Positions 1 through 13,392 of a stretch of DNA of 64,000 nt are shown piece by piece (within the stretch, counting starts at the first letter, position 1; each line of letters begins with the position of its first letter). Origin of the DNA: Ailanthus altissimus (lineage: Eukaryota; Streptophyta; Magnoliopsida; Sapindales; Simaroubaceae); assembly GCA_946807835.1 (NCBI GenBank), contig OX327690.1:8342501-8406500 (forward strand), given 5' to 3'. A program made the position numbers and the translations under genes. The notes under the pieces were generated by a model, which was given only the letters and a program-made list of their open reading frames with translations, did not search any database and had not been told where the DNA came from.

Positions 1-1662
1 GTCACCCGAAATCCTACGACTCGACAAACACGACCATACCCAATTCCACACAACTCAGCTTCTCCCCTAAGCTCAACTAAGACGAACCCGACTGCATACA
101 CGCCGCCATTTCGTCGACTGTCAAAATCAGAGGCGAACGAAAGAAGAAGGAAAGGGTTGTGCTTCCGTTGTGATGAGAGGTATCATGTGGGACATACTTG
201 TAAGAAGCCTGAATTGCAGGTGCTGTTGACAAGTGGAGGGGAGACTAGCGAAGAAACTCTAGGAGGGGTAGAGGAAGAGAATTATTGCTGGGACAGAGTA
301 GGGGAGGAAGGTGAAGAACCTAATTCAGAAGAACTAGTAGAAGAACCCACTATAGCCGTTTCGCTGAATTCGGTCGTAGGTCTAACAGGGCCCAAAACAA
401 TGAAGATGAAAGGAGAGATTCTTGGACAGGAGGTAATGGTGATGGTGGACAGTGGCGCGACTCATAATTTCTTATCTACCTTACTAGTCCAACAACTCGA
501 GATACCCCAAATGGACACTATCCAATATGGAGTAGTGATGGGCACGGGTCAAGCAGTCAAGGGACAGGGAATTTGCAAGGGTGTGTTGGTTTCAATTCAA
601 GGGGTTGAGATATTGGAAAAGTTTCTGCCTCTGGAGCTAGGCAGCTCGGACGTCATTCTCGGCATGAAATGGCTGGAAACCTTAGGACAGATGACGGTGA
701 ATTGGAAAACTCTAAGGATGCAATTTGTCACCGGAGGAAGAAGTGTGGTTTTACAAGGGGATCCTTCACTTACTCGATCTTTAGTTACATTGAAGGCAAT
801 GGAAAGGGAAGTAAGGAGGGAAGGAGATGCTTTTCTGTTGGAGTTAAAATGTGGGAAGGACACGAAGGAGCTGAGTGATGTTCATTGTCCTCATAAGTAC
901 CAGTGGATTTTGAAGAAATTTGGGGATTTATTCAGTTGGCAAGGGGGGTTGCCACCAATACGAGGTCGGGATCATGCCATTCACTTACAACCAGGGACAA
1001 CTCCAGTTCATGTACGACCATTCAGATACCCTCACTACCAGAAGACTGAAATTGAGAAATTGGTGAGAGAGATGTTAGCGGCAAGTATTATTCGGCCTAG
1101 TAGCAGTCCCTATTCTAGCCCGGTGATTTTGGTCAAGAAAAAGGATGGAAGTTGGAGGTTTTGCGTGGATTATAGGGCTCTGAATAGGGTGACAATACCA
1201 GATAAATTTCCAATACCAATTATTGATGAGCTGTTGAACGAGTTAAATGGGTCAACAATTTTTTCTAAGCTGGACCTCAAATCTGGTTACCACCAGATCC
1301 GAATTCGTCTTGAGGATGTTCAAAAGACAGCCTTCCGGACTCATGAAGGCCACTATGAATTTCTGGTGATGCCGTTTGGCTTAACGAATGCCCCAGCGAC
1401 GTTTCAAGCAGTCATGAATGAGGTATTCCAATCCTTTCTTAGAAAGTTTGTTTTAGTATTTTTTGATGACATTTTGGTGTATAGTCATAGTGATGCCGAA
1501 CATGTGGAGCACTTGTACAAGGTGCTGTGTGTTTTAAGAACCCATCAACTGTTCCTTAATTTCAAAAAATGCCAATTTGCTCAACCCAACATTGAGTATT
1601 TAGGGCACATTATTTCTAAGGAAGGGGTGTCAGCAGATTCTCTAAGGTGGCTGTCATGGTGA
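1..1662 (+). pseudogene. gag C-terminus, protease and reverse transcriptase of gypsy element
   Basis: The frame is open from position 1, so the true start is outside the window. A gag zinc knuckle C-x2-C-x4-H-x4-C (CFRCDERYHVGHTC) lies at about 160-200. The aspartic protease has its D-S-G-A motif (MVDSGATHNF) at about 440-470. The reverse transcriptase follows with LPPIRGRDHAI, WRFCVDYRALN, the SKLDLKSGYHQI block and the catalytic FFDDIL (about 1460). Near 1645 a one-base loss moves the reading into another frame and ends this ORF at a TGA just after the last RT block. The next ORF overlaps by 16 bases and continues the same protein, which marks the break as a mutation and not a natural gag/pol junction. 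Confidence 0.85.
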
Positions 1663-2885
1663 ATTGGCCATCTCCCAAAACGTTGAAAGAGTTACGGGGG
1701 TTTTTGGGGCTGACTGGTTACTACAGACGCTTTGTCAAAGGGTATAGCAAAATTGCATGGCCGTTAACCCAACAACTTAAAAAAGATGCTTTTGATTGGA
1801 ACATTGATGCTGAAGAAGCTTTTCAAAAACTCAAGGCAGCTATGACCACCGTACCTGTCTTTGCTCTTCCGGACTTTTCAAAGCCATTCACTGTTGAAAC
1901 AGATGCTTCGGGTCATGGTTTAGGTGTTGTATTGTCTCAAGCTGGCAGACCAGTGGCTTTCTATAGCACTGTATTACCGACTGGAGCCCGGTTGAAGTCG
2001 GTTTATGAAAGGGAGTTGATGGCCATTGTTTTTGCCATTCAAAAGTGGCGACACTACTTATTGGGACGAAAGTTCGTTGTGAAAACAGACCAACGCAACT
2101 TGAAATTTCTGTTGGAACAACGGGTGCTCAACTCAGAGGGTCAAAAATGGCTGCAGAAACTAATAGGGTTTCAATTTGAGATTCTTTACCGTCCGGGGAT
2201 GGAAAACAAGGCAACTGATGCTCTCTCACGCGTGGATCACTCCACTATTTTAACCATGCTAACAGCTCCAGAATTTCCCCACTTGGAGGAGGTAAAGCAA
2301 CAAGTTACCCGGGATCCGAAGTTGGGAAAAATTCAATCTGCTCTTCTAGCTCATTCTGATGAGTATCCAAATTACTCTTTGATTCAGGGACATTTGCTAT
2401 ATAAGGGCAGAATGATTCTTCCTAGCCATTCTTCCCTCGTTCCTCTCATCCTCCAAGAACTCCATGCTGGCACCATTGGGGGGCACTCAGGTTTTTTCGC
2501 CACCTACAAACGAATATCCAGGAATTGGTATTGGGAGGGCATGAAAAATTGCATTAGAAAATTTGTGAGGGAATGCACCATTTGCCAGCAGCATAAATAT
2601 GTTTCTTTGTCGCCAGCTGGCTTGCTACAACCCCTGCCCATTCCGTCTCTGATTTGGCAGGATATTTCTATGGACTTCATTGAGGGCTTACCAAGTTCTG
2701 AAGGTTTTAACTGTATTCTAGTGGTGGTGGACTGTCTTAGCAAATACGGACATTTTTTAGGCCTTCGACATCCGTATACGGCAGTAACGGTGGCTGACAA
2801 ATTTGTGAAAGAAATTGTTAAACTTCATGGGGTACCAAGATCAATAGTGTCTGACAGGGACAAGATCTTTCTTAGTCACTTCTAG
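1647..2885 (+). pseudogene. RT thumb, RNase H and integrase N-terminus/core of gypsy element
   Basis: This continues the frameshifted pol. It opens with the conserved block LRGFLGLTGYYRRFVKGY, then RNase H (ETDASGHGLG near 1900, KTDQRNLKFLLEQ near 2090, NKATDALSR near 2205). The integrase H-H-C-C zinc finger (HSG...C-x2-C, CTICQQHK) lies near 2490-2600, and the core starts at DFIEGLP with the catalytic D in VVVDCLSKYGHF. The ORF stops at a TAG in codon 2883-2885 where family members usually have tryptophan (HFWRELF). The remaining integrase core is still recognisable in the same frame after the stop (YHPQTDGQTE near 2930-2960), so the stop is recent relative to the element's structure. Confidence 0.85.
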
Positions 2886-3869
2886 AGGGAATTATTTCGT
2901 CTTCAAGGTACCCAACTCCGCTTCAGCACTGCGTACCATCCTCAAACAGACGGTCAAACTGAAGTTGTTAATAGGAGCGTCGAGACATACTTACGATGTT
3001 TTGCTTCCACTCGACCGCGAAGTTGGGCGAAATGGTTATCATGGGCAGAATTCTGGTACAACACCTCATTCCATACTTCGGCTCACACCACTCCTTTCAA
3101 GATTGTCTATGGTAGAGACCCTCCTCCACTCTTACCTTATGAGAAAGATAATTCTCCAATTACAGATGTGGATCAATTGTTGCGGGAAAGGGATGCAACG
3201 TTGTAGGAGCTGCATTCTCATCTTTTGCGTGCTCAGCAAAGGATGAAAGTTGTTGCCAATCGCCATCGACGGGAGGTTGAATATGCGGTCCACGATTAGG
3301 TGTACTTAAGGCTTCAACCTTACCGTCAACGTTTGCTAGCCCGACGAGTGAATGATAAGCTGGCTCCCAGATATTTTGGCCCATTCAGAATTTTAGAGAG
3401 GATTGGAGCAGTGGCTTATAAGTTGGATTTGCCAGAGGGAGTCAAACTTCATCCTGTGTTCCATGTATCCCAGCTTCGGGCAGCAGAGGGATCTCAGTAT
3501 AACCCAACACCCATCCCACCTCATCTCTCTTCTGACTTGCAGTTACCTCTTCAACCTTCACAACTTCTTGGCCTGCGACACAGGTCCGCCAATCCAAATT
3601 CAGATTTAGAGGTTCTCATTCGATGGGAGGGGCTACCGCCAAGTGATGACTCATGGGAACCTTATGACATGATTTGCAACCAATTTCCTTCATTTCACCT
3701 TGAGGACAAGGTGTCTCATTGGGCGGGGAGAGTTGATACACCCCCAATCCGCTTTACTTATGCCAGGAGAAACAGGAGAAGAGAGGAAGATGCTGAAGGG
3801 GCTGTTGCTGACCAAGAAGAAGCTGATGTGGCTGTTACTGACCCACTGGCTGAGGTGGCAGAGGAGTGA
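2886..3869 (+). pseudogene. integrase C-terminus and chromodomain of gypsy element
   Basis: After the stop at 2883 the frame continues with FRLQGTQLRFSTAYHPQTDG, a third catalytic region, and the GPFRILERIGAVAYKLDLP block (about 3380-3430) typical of chromovirus integrases. Two further TAG codons interrupt it (3205 and 3297). The last open piece, 3300-3869, ends in a chromodomain: LEVLIRWEGLPPSDDSWEP with aromatic W residues near 3615-3665. Chromodomains of this group direct integration into marked chromatin. An acidic tail (EEDAEGAVADQEEADVAV) closes the protein. The stop at 3297 also sits in a codon that is usually tryptophan. Confidence 0.8.
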
Positions 3870-3919
3870 TGCAGTTAGACATTTGGGAAAATATTGTGAG
3901 GAGTAGATATGCGGGAATA

Positions 3920-4416
3920 TAGGGGTTAGTTATGGGGTGGGGGGGGGGGGGGGAATGGGGAATCCACGGGGGGTGTGGGATTATTTTTTACATTTAAAAG
4001 ACTCTATTGTTGTTTTGGAGGATGTTCATGGAATGGAAATTATGTGTTGATATTTGTTTTGGATAAATTCGTTTCTGGAAGATGGTTGCATGAAAAACAG
4101 TGGCTGAATTATGAATTAGACAAAGGATTCGGGAGTACAGGGCAAGGTTATAACAGAAATCTGGCAGAATATTGCTGAAAAGTGACAATGGTGAAGTCAC
4201 AAGAAAAAGAAGAAAAATGGCTATTAAGGCTGTGTTAGATTTTTCCAGAAACTTGAAGCCTTACAGCTCTAATACCATGAAAAATAATTGTATTAACCAT
4301 ACTGATTTTTTACAAGAGCCTCTATTGGGCTTATATACAGAAAGATTACAGTAAGTAAAAAGAGAAACTAACTAATTTTAGAAAAACTATAATAATAATC
4401 ATTGATTCTCTCTCGA
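3920..4416 (+). repeat. polypurine tract and probable 3' LTR of gypsy element
   Basis: A long G run (about 3937-3953) inside a purine stretch follows the last ORF and fits a polypurine tract. An LTR should begin just right of it, at about 3956-3980. A TATA-like TTATATACAG lies at about 4330. A CATTGATTCTCTCTCGATCA string near 4397-4416 resembles the CT-rich 3' ends of chromovirus LTRs. The matching 5' LTR is outside the window, so neither border can be proved. Confidence 0.45.
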
Positions 4417-4492
4417 TCACATCCCTAAACTTAAGGAAACAAATATTAAAGCTGGTAATGATTCTCTAAACTTAAGGAAACAAATATTTACA
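4417..4492. repeat. short direct repeat at the gypsy/host junction
   Basis: The string CTAAACTTAAGGAAACAAAT occurs twice, at about 4423-4442 and 4468-4487, separated by ~25 bp. It is too long for a 5-bp target-site duplication and may be a local tandem duplication. Confidence 0.6.
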
Positions 4493-5478
4493 ATTGGTGA
4501 AAATCTTTATTTTCCACACATATAATGCATAGATCAAGCATAACTACTATCGAAGGATTAAATATGCTCGAACTAATATAACAAAACTAAATCTAAGACG
4601 CAAAATGAACAAATATTTAGTAAATCTCTTGTAGATATTCACAATTGAGATTTTTTTTTTTTTAAAGCTCCAACATGCATTAAGTTTGCACACGGTTCAC
4701 ACAATGTTGTGATATGGCTTTAGGCTGAATACTCTCGTTACTCTATTGTATATCGTCATTCTATCATCCATATTGGAAGATGTTGGACTTGAGTAGATGT
4801 ACCCATAATGGTCAACCCAATCTAAAACCTATGAGAAAAGATGCCAACTTTTTGAATTCTAATGAAAACCATCCACATTTTTAGGGTTATCTTATCCAAA
4901 GAAAATAGACTAGAGATTATCTCAATCCATTAACCACATAGAATATGGAAGAGAGTTACGGCAAGATGAAATCTCACTCTTTAATCTCTCTTGGATGCCA
5001 CGTGTGTTCTTTGGGAAGAAAAAGAAAGATGGGAACATAGAGTGAGAATGATAAAGAGTTTGAGCGAGCAAAAATCCAGTGGGTTCTTGTAATCATTCTT
5101 TGACCCAAAAAGACTAAGGACATAATCTCATTCCACTCAAGCTTCCGCAACAATTAAAAAGGTATGAATGAAACATGGTTCTTGTATTATTTGATTAATA
5201 CATGCAATTCTACACTAAGTTTCACATAAACAAATTGCCCAACATACTTTGACATTCTCACTTATAAAAGTCAGCAGAGGCAGTCCCCTACATAATCAAC
5301 AGCTTTTAAAGAGGATTTAATCTCATCAGATTGGACAAGAAACTATGAATAAAAAGATTTGAGAAACATATAGAATGAAAGGAAAAGAAACAGAAGCATG
5401 GATAACATAACAAAAACATCCCCAATTCCCAAATGTCTTAAACCAATTTTGGCATTCATAATGGGAGTTGTTACTGAC
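4493..5478. other. non-coding, probably intronic or flanking sequence
   Basis: No coding homology seen on either strand. In particular the expected fifth exon of the alkenal reductase (a block around GIDIYFENVGG) is absent on the minus strand. The sequence begins immediately after the functional-looking splice donor at 5478. Confidence 0.5.
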
Positions 5479-7419
<1,941 letters not shown>

Positions 7420-7437
7420 ACAACCGACTCTGAGCAA

Positions 7438-8394
7438 GATTTGAATTTGATCGCCTCCTCTGAAGCGCTAACCGCGAAGCTTGTAAATTGTAATGTTATC
7501 AACTCTCAGATGGTCTTTGCTTAGTGTCACGTCTTACTCAAGACTGATATGGCCTTGCTTGCTTGGTGTCACGGTCATATATACATATAAGTAATAAAAC
7601 TACCTACCTACCAGTACCACCGGACCTGACAGTGGCACTCAAGTGAGTGGTTCACTTCTTCTCCACGTGCTGCTCGTCGTTAAAGAACAAAGCAAATCTA
7701 CCCCTTTTTTTTTTAATGTATTTTATAACTATTATAATAAAAGAGGCGGGGGTATTCAAACCCTTGACTTAGAGTTAACCTACAATATTAAGTTTTGTCG
7801 ATAATTGACTTTCATAGGTCCCCATTATTATTATTGAGGTTGTTGTTGAAATAAGTAATTTGGAGAGTTTTGCCTCTTTCTTTGAAGGGAAACCAAAGAG
7901 AAGAGGTGAAAAGATGACTAATGCATACTTAGTTTAAAAAAAGAGTTTTTGTTGAAGGGATTTTTCCTCCTTATCTATCTCATAGGTGTCATGTTTTATG
8001 ATAAAGTTTCTGTAAGAATTTTTAGATGATTTTACTTTACTTTTTTTATAAACCTTATTGTATTTTTGTTTTTGAAAGTATTTAGTCTATTTATGGATGT
8101 GATTTCTATCCTTTTGAATGAAGTTCTTGTGCTTCCTCTGGAGGAGGTATTTCTTTCTGTCTAGGGAAACTTTTTGGCTTAACTTCTTATATGTTGTTTG
8201 TACTTCCTATAAGAGAGAAGTGTTTCCTTTTTGTTATTGAGAACTTTATTGTTGTGTTTATAGTACAAGATAATTATTCGAGTGAGTCATCCTTATGTTT
8301 TAGGATGGTTCATTCCCTTTGATACTTGTAGCCATAAAGTCTATTGCTAGAATCTAAATGTCTGATTGATTCGTGTGCTTTTAATGTAAAGGCT
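7438..8394. other. intergenic, upstream of the reductase gene
   Basis: Holds the presumed minus-strand promoter of the reductase. No convincing TATA box could be chosen. A GGGTATTCAAACCCTTGA string near 7750 faintly recalls a tRNA B box in reverse, but nothing else supports a SINE. From about 8000 the sequence becomes T-rich and passes into the minisatellite. Confidence 0.4.
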
Positions 8395-9085
8395 TAAGCC
8401 TCTCCAAGAAAGTCTTTGCTAGTTATGCTTCCCAAGCTAAAGATCGAGGCCTCTTAAGAGAAGTCTTTCTAGTATTAATACTTCTTAGTAAGGTATTGAA
8501 TTCTTCAAGAGAAGTCTTTTTTATATATGTGCTTTTTGGCAAAGGCACTTGACCTTTCTAGAGAATTCTTTTGATATGAGTGCTTCTTGGAAAAGGCATT
8601 AAGCCATTCCAAAGAATTCTTTTGATATAGGTGATTTTTGGCAAAAATAATAGGCTCCTCCAAAGAAGTTTTTCGACATAGGTCCTTGGCAAAGGTACTT
8701 GGACTCTTTCAAAAGTCTTCTAATATGGGTGCTTTTTGGCAAAGGTACTGGACCCTTCTAGACAAGTCTTTTGATATAGGTGCTTTTTGACAAAAGTACT
8801 AGACCTTTCTAGAGAAGTCTTTTTATATGAGTGCTTATTGGCAAAGACACATGACCCTTATAAAGAAGTCTTTTGATATGATGCTTCTTAGACCTTTTTA
8901 GAGAAGTATTTTAATTTAGGTGCTTCTTGGCAAAGGCACCAAACTCTTCTAGAGAAATCGTTCAATATGGATACTTCTTAGTAAAGAAACTGAGCCCTTT
9001 CAGATAAGTCTTTATAGGTGGTTCTTGACAAAAGTATTGAGCTCTTCCAAAGAAGCTTTTTAATATGGGTACTTCTTGGTAAGTG
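8395..9085. repeat. degenerate minisatellite, period about 51 bp, ~13 copies
   Basis: The consensus contains TGCTTTTTGGCAAAGGCACT, then a GACC(C/T)TTCTAGAGAAGTC block, then TTTTGATATGGG. Copies begin near 8530, 8581, 8632, 8682, 8730, 8781, 8832 and so on to about 9080, and earlier weak copies start near 8395. Spacing is 48-52 bp. Small insertions and deletions break any long reading frame, so no protein is implied although 51 bp equals 17 codons. It abuts the LTR-like sequence at 9117. Confidence 0.8.
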
Positions 9086-9116
9086 TGTTTGGTGCGATGT
9101 TTTGGCTTAACCGTAT

Positions 9117-11042
9117 TGGGTGCGTGTATGCATGCGTGCATATCTATTGTTCATAAATACATATACATACATCTCATACATTATATACGCAGTAGACGCT
9201 AAAATTCTAATTTCCTAAATAATGTACATAATAAATTTTGTTCTATTACAGTAATGAACAAATTAAATAGATATTGATCACCTCTTAAGCCTTTAAAACG
9301 TTTAAGCTGGAGTACCACCTAAAATGGACCCGTTGAAAATTCTAGGATTCAATGGGGTGGGCTTGAGTCACTAGAATAGCCGCTTTAAGTTTTTAGCACT
9401 AGTTTAACTCTTAAACTCCAAGTTTAACACTTAATCTTTATAGTCTAACACTAAACTATTTTAAGCAATGAACTTTGGTTATGTTTTATTCAACACTTGA
9501 ATTACAAAACCAAAATCATAGCTTTCATGGAGACTTAAGTTTTTGGAGAAGAAGATGAATAGTTCTCAAGTTTTCATTTTGTAGTTTTAACACTTAAAAT
9601 ATAAAATAAAAACTTTTTTAACACTTAAAATATAAAATGAAAACTTTTTCTTTCTCTCCACACATGAATGGCCAGCCATCTAATGTAAAAAGCTCAGCTC
9701 AATTTTGTTTTTGTTTCATTTCATATATAAAATAATTTAACCTTAGTTAAGTTTAACCTAACCTAAGTTAGCATTTAACCTTAGTTAAGTTAACTATTCT
9801 TGCCCACCAAGTAAGTTAAATTATTAAAATATTTAATTAACTTAACTCAAGTTAACATTTAACTAAAATTTAAGTTAACTTACTTTTCTAATAATTAAGT
9901 AATTAGATAATTAATTAACCTAACTTTAGTTAACAATTAACCCAAGTTCAGTTAAACATTATTATTTAATTATTAAATTGTTAAATATCTTTTTAACCTA
10001 ACCATATGGTTAACTCTTAACTATACTTAAGTTAAATATTTATTTAAATAAATAAATAAATATATTGATTATTTAATAATTAAATAATCAAATATGTAAA
10101 ATTACACTTAAGCCCTTACTTGGTTACCAAGTTAACTCACAATTGGTCCCACCTAACCACACACTTGAATAAACTTAACCGATGTCTCATTATACACCAC
10201 GTGTCAACATTTAATTGATCAACAATTGTTAACTAATTAATGTACTTAACACTTAAGTCTTAACACGCGTGCATATCGAAGGTGCCTGAAATAAATATTT
10301 TGTTTTGTTGTAAATTACTATATTGAACAATTCAATTCAGTACGCTGTCCTAGTATACAAAGAGTACACTTCATATTGTGAGACTCTCTAAGTCTACACC
10401 CAATTCGTCAAATTGAACTATTCTATGAGTCCGTGATCGATGTCCCACGTATACATCACGAATATTACAAATCAACGCATTGGACCATACAAGTTGAGGT
10501 TATAGCGTATAGTATAGTCATTCCGTCAATTATATCCTAGATGTACAAGGACATAGATCAGCACTGTCAATTCCCTATAAACACATCCATGAACCTATCT
10601 CCAAAAACAATATCTTAAACTCCTTTGCATATATTGTTTAATCCTATGGAAAACTTTTTTTTGGGATATCTGCTTTTGGCCAAAAGAATTTTTGAAATAT
10701 AATTTTTAGATTATCAGGATATACAACTTACCCATATGAGCTGACAGATCTCATATTTACTCATACCGGACTCTATGAGCATCGATCCATATCCAACGAC
10801 ACCCAGCGGTCAAACCATAAAAGGTCTTTAACATGCATAAAACCAAAGCATGATGGATCATTCACAAGCCTACTGTGACACTCAGGTCAAAGGACCACGA
10901 TTCTTCTCAACTTAAGAAGATCCTCCATTAACGGCTTTATTGGAATGTCTATTAGAGGTCCCCATGAGTCTGTTCCGTATTTAGTTCTGACTGAATACTC
11001 ACATACCTATATGAGCTCCAAGCTCTTGGTTAATTAAGAACT
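9117..11042 (-). repeat. LTR-like sequence, left arm of a large inverted repeat
   Basis: Read on the minus strand it matches the sequence at about 11470-13272 on the plus strand over many blocks. Examples are the reverse complement of AGTACACTTCATATTGTGAG (near 10365), ATATACAACTTACCCATATG (near 10720) and AAGGACCACGATTCTTCTC (near 10885). Arm lengths are almost equal (about 1.93 kb), and both have similar ends (CATGCATACACGCACCCA-like). There is no coding capacity. The arms are clearly diverged. The likeliest reading is two solo or partial LTRs of one family in opposite orientation. Confidence 0.65.
9720..10100. repeat. GTTAA-rich low-complexity stretch
   Basis: Dense repetition of AGTTAA, GTTAAC, TTAACTTAA and AATTAATTA motifs on both strands, including several short palindromes. 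It lies inside the left LTR-like arm. The corresponding part of the right arm (about 12240-12450) is AT-rich but less regular. Confidence 0.6.
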
Positions 11043-11333
11043 GTTGGGGATCAAATATACATGAGTGTATGCATGTGCAACAATGTTTATTATAAAAATA
11101 ATATGTATCTCATACATATTTGGCACAGGGGAACATTTAAAACATACAATAAACATATAAACATTTATTAATTAAATTAATATATCAAAAGTAAAGTTGA
11201 GAAATCACTAAAATATGTAACGTTTTACACGTGTATCTAAGGAGTCTGCCAAAGTCTCACTCGTAGGCAATTATAGTCACTAATTTGGTAGACTTGACGA
11301 GCTAGAACAATAGCTACAAAAAGTTACAGATTG
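11043..11333 (-). repeat. fragment of another LTR-like end between the inverted arms
   Basis: The first ~130 bp (TGTTGGGGATCAAATATACA, GTATGCATGTGCAACAATG, TATGTATCTCATACAT) resemble in reverse the 3' end of the right arm near 13200-13272. The remainder is unassigned. It seems to truncate the inner end of the left arm. Confidence 0.35.
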
Positions 11334-13272
11334 TGTTAGGAAATGTTATTATGTAAGTATGTTCTTAAACACTATATTCTTGATCTAATTTCATCAATGC
11401 GGGTCTATTAATGAAATCCAATAATATAGATTAGTGTATGTCTATATTTGTATAGTCCAAATAGTTAGTCTTAACAAACCATGAGCTTAGCAAAAGCTCG
11501 TATAGAGATACAAGTATTCAGTGAGGACTAAGTATTGAACAGACTCACGAAGACCTCTAATAGATATCTTATAAAGCCATCAATGGAAGGTTTTCCGAGT
11601 TGAATAGTATTCGTGGTCCTTTGGCCTGAGAGCTACAATGGGCTTGTGAGTGATCCACCATACTTTGGCTCCACACATGTTAGAAACCTTTCATAGTTTG
11701 ACCATTGGGTATCACTGGGTATGGTCCGATGCTCATGGAGTCCAGTGTGCATAGATATGAGATCCGTCAACTTATATGAGTGAGTTGTATATCCTGATAC
11801 TTTGAGATTGTATTTCAAAAAATCTTGTGGCCATAAGTATAAACCCTGAGAATAGTTTCGATATAGTGTTTACAGATATTGTTTATGAAAATACAAATTT
11901 GGAGATAAATTCAAGGTTGGGCAAATAGAGATTTGATGGTGATGATCTATATCTCTGCTTTTCTAGAATATTAATGACAGAGGAATTATACATATATGTT
12001 ATAATCTAAACTTGTATAGTTTAATGCATTGCTTTATAATATCCGTAACGTGTATGTGAGGCATCGTTTATGAATGTATAAAGGAGTTTCATATGACAAA
12101 TCAAGCGTGGACCTAAAGAGTCTCACAATATGAAGTGTACTCATTGCGCACTAAGGTAGTGGACTGGATTCAATAATTTAATCCAAGAAATTCTAGTAAA
12201 CCAGATGTTTGTTTAAAGATCCCTTAGGAGGTGCATTTGTTAAGACTTAATTATTAAGTATATCATATAATTAGTTGACATAAGTTGTTAACTAATGGGA
12301 TGTTGACAAGTGACATAATTTGGTCCATAAATTATTTTTATCTTAAGTTGACCTATTAACCTTACTAGTAAAATAAGTAAGGTAAAAGAATTATTCAAAA
12401 TTGTTTTGAATAATTAATTAAATATTATTTATAATAATTGTTGTTATAAATGTCAATAGAGATACAAACAATTATTACTATGACCTATTAATAATGGCAT
12501 GATATTATAAATGATGGAACACCATTGAAGTAAAGTTTACAAAGCTTATAAAAATTTTAAATGTTTTAATTTTTATTAAGTGGGTAATTAAATTACACTA
12601 GCATAATAATAAAAGAAAATGAAGATTTTATTTTCAATTTTATTTGTATTAATTAATAGTGCTGCAAATTTATTCGATAGATAAGCATTAGTAAAAAGAA
12701 AAAACAACATTAGTGGCCAACAAAATTAAAATGTAGGCTATTTATTATTTTTTGGTGGAGAAACAAAACAAAAAAAAGTAAAAGTCGTTCAACCACTAAA
12801 ATATAGATGAATTACTTTGATCATTTCTCTCTCAATTCTATCATTTGTCCATGTCAAAGAAAAGCAAGAAAATTGAGAGGCAAAAATATTTTTGGATAAA
12901 AACATGCTTCAATGAAATATGGTTTCAAAGGTGCTATGTAAGAGTTGCATAAACAATCTATTTTTTTGAAAACAAATATGTTTGTTTTTAAAGAGGTTGA
13001 CCACGTCCTGTTGGAAATCAAAGCTATCATTTTAGCTCCACAATTCCACCGAATTATTGTGGAATAGAATTGTTCAAGGGTAGATTCAAAGTGAGCTCTA
13101 AAATTTGTAATCTTCACTAAAGTTTCTCAAAGATATATTTCTACAATCTTAACTTGTTTATAATTCAGTTTACATGTGTATGTGTTGATTATATGTTTAC
13201 TTTTGTTGCAAATTGTATATGTGAGACATATATTAAGTTTTTCCACATGCACACAATCACATGCATAACCCA
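11334..13272 (+). repeat. LTR-like sequence, right arm of a large inverted repeat
   Basis: It begins TGTTAGGAAATG and ends CACATGCATAACCCA, with no coding region, a size near 1.94 kb and inverted similarity to 9117-11042. The right arm carries about 130 bp at its 5' end that the left arm lacks. It is followed by ATACGTTAAC, matching ATACGGTTAA next to the left arm, so a little internal or primer-site sequence may be retained on both sides. No reverse transcriptase is nearby in either orientation. Confidence 0.6.
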
Positions 13273-13392
13273 AAAATACGTTAACAATTATGTCACTGTT
13301 GAACAATCCTTTTACTAATTTTTAAGCTTTTTCAATATTTTATTGGCAAAAATATCTTCTCCATTACGTAGATCAAGATTTTTAGAGTCGCC
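13273..13392. other. short unassigned spacer
   Basis: About 120 bp between the LTR-like arm and the old copia LTR. It includes the place where the copia LTR should begin, but the first ~30 bases expected from the 3' LTR (TGTTAAATATATAAT...) are not found. Confidence 0.3.

Larger units (their letters stand above)
1..4416 (+). mobile_element. Ty3/gypsy chromovirus, 3' part, decayed
   Basis: The end of gag and a pol order of protease, reverse transcriptase, RNase H, integrase and a C-terminal chromodomain run left to right. A purine/G-rich tract and a probable 3' LTR follow. The pol order with a chromodomain defines the chromovirus branch of Ty3/gypsy. The 5' LTR and most of gag lie left of position 1. 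The coding frame is broken by at least one frameshift (near 1645) and in-frame stops (2883, 3205, 3297), so the copy cannot encode a working polyprotein. It lies downstream of the truncated reductase gene at 5479-7419 and may separate that gene from its last exons. The right border at 4416 is estimated. Confidence 0.85.

Noticed and set aside
3937..3953. Poly-G run as a G-quadruplex regulatory element
   Set aside because: Its position after pol and before the LTR is better explained by the purine tract; slippage can lengthen such runs.
7745..7765. GGTATTCAAACCC as a reverse tRNA B box (SINE)
   Set aside because: No A box, no poly(A) tail and no target duplication were seen.
8395..9085. Repeat-spacer pattern recalling a CRISPR array
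   Set aside because: This is plant nuclear DNA, the repeats are degenerate along the whole unit, and there are no unique spacers or cas genes.
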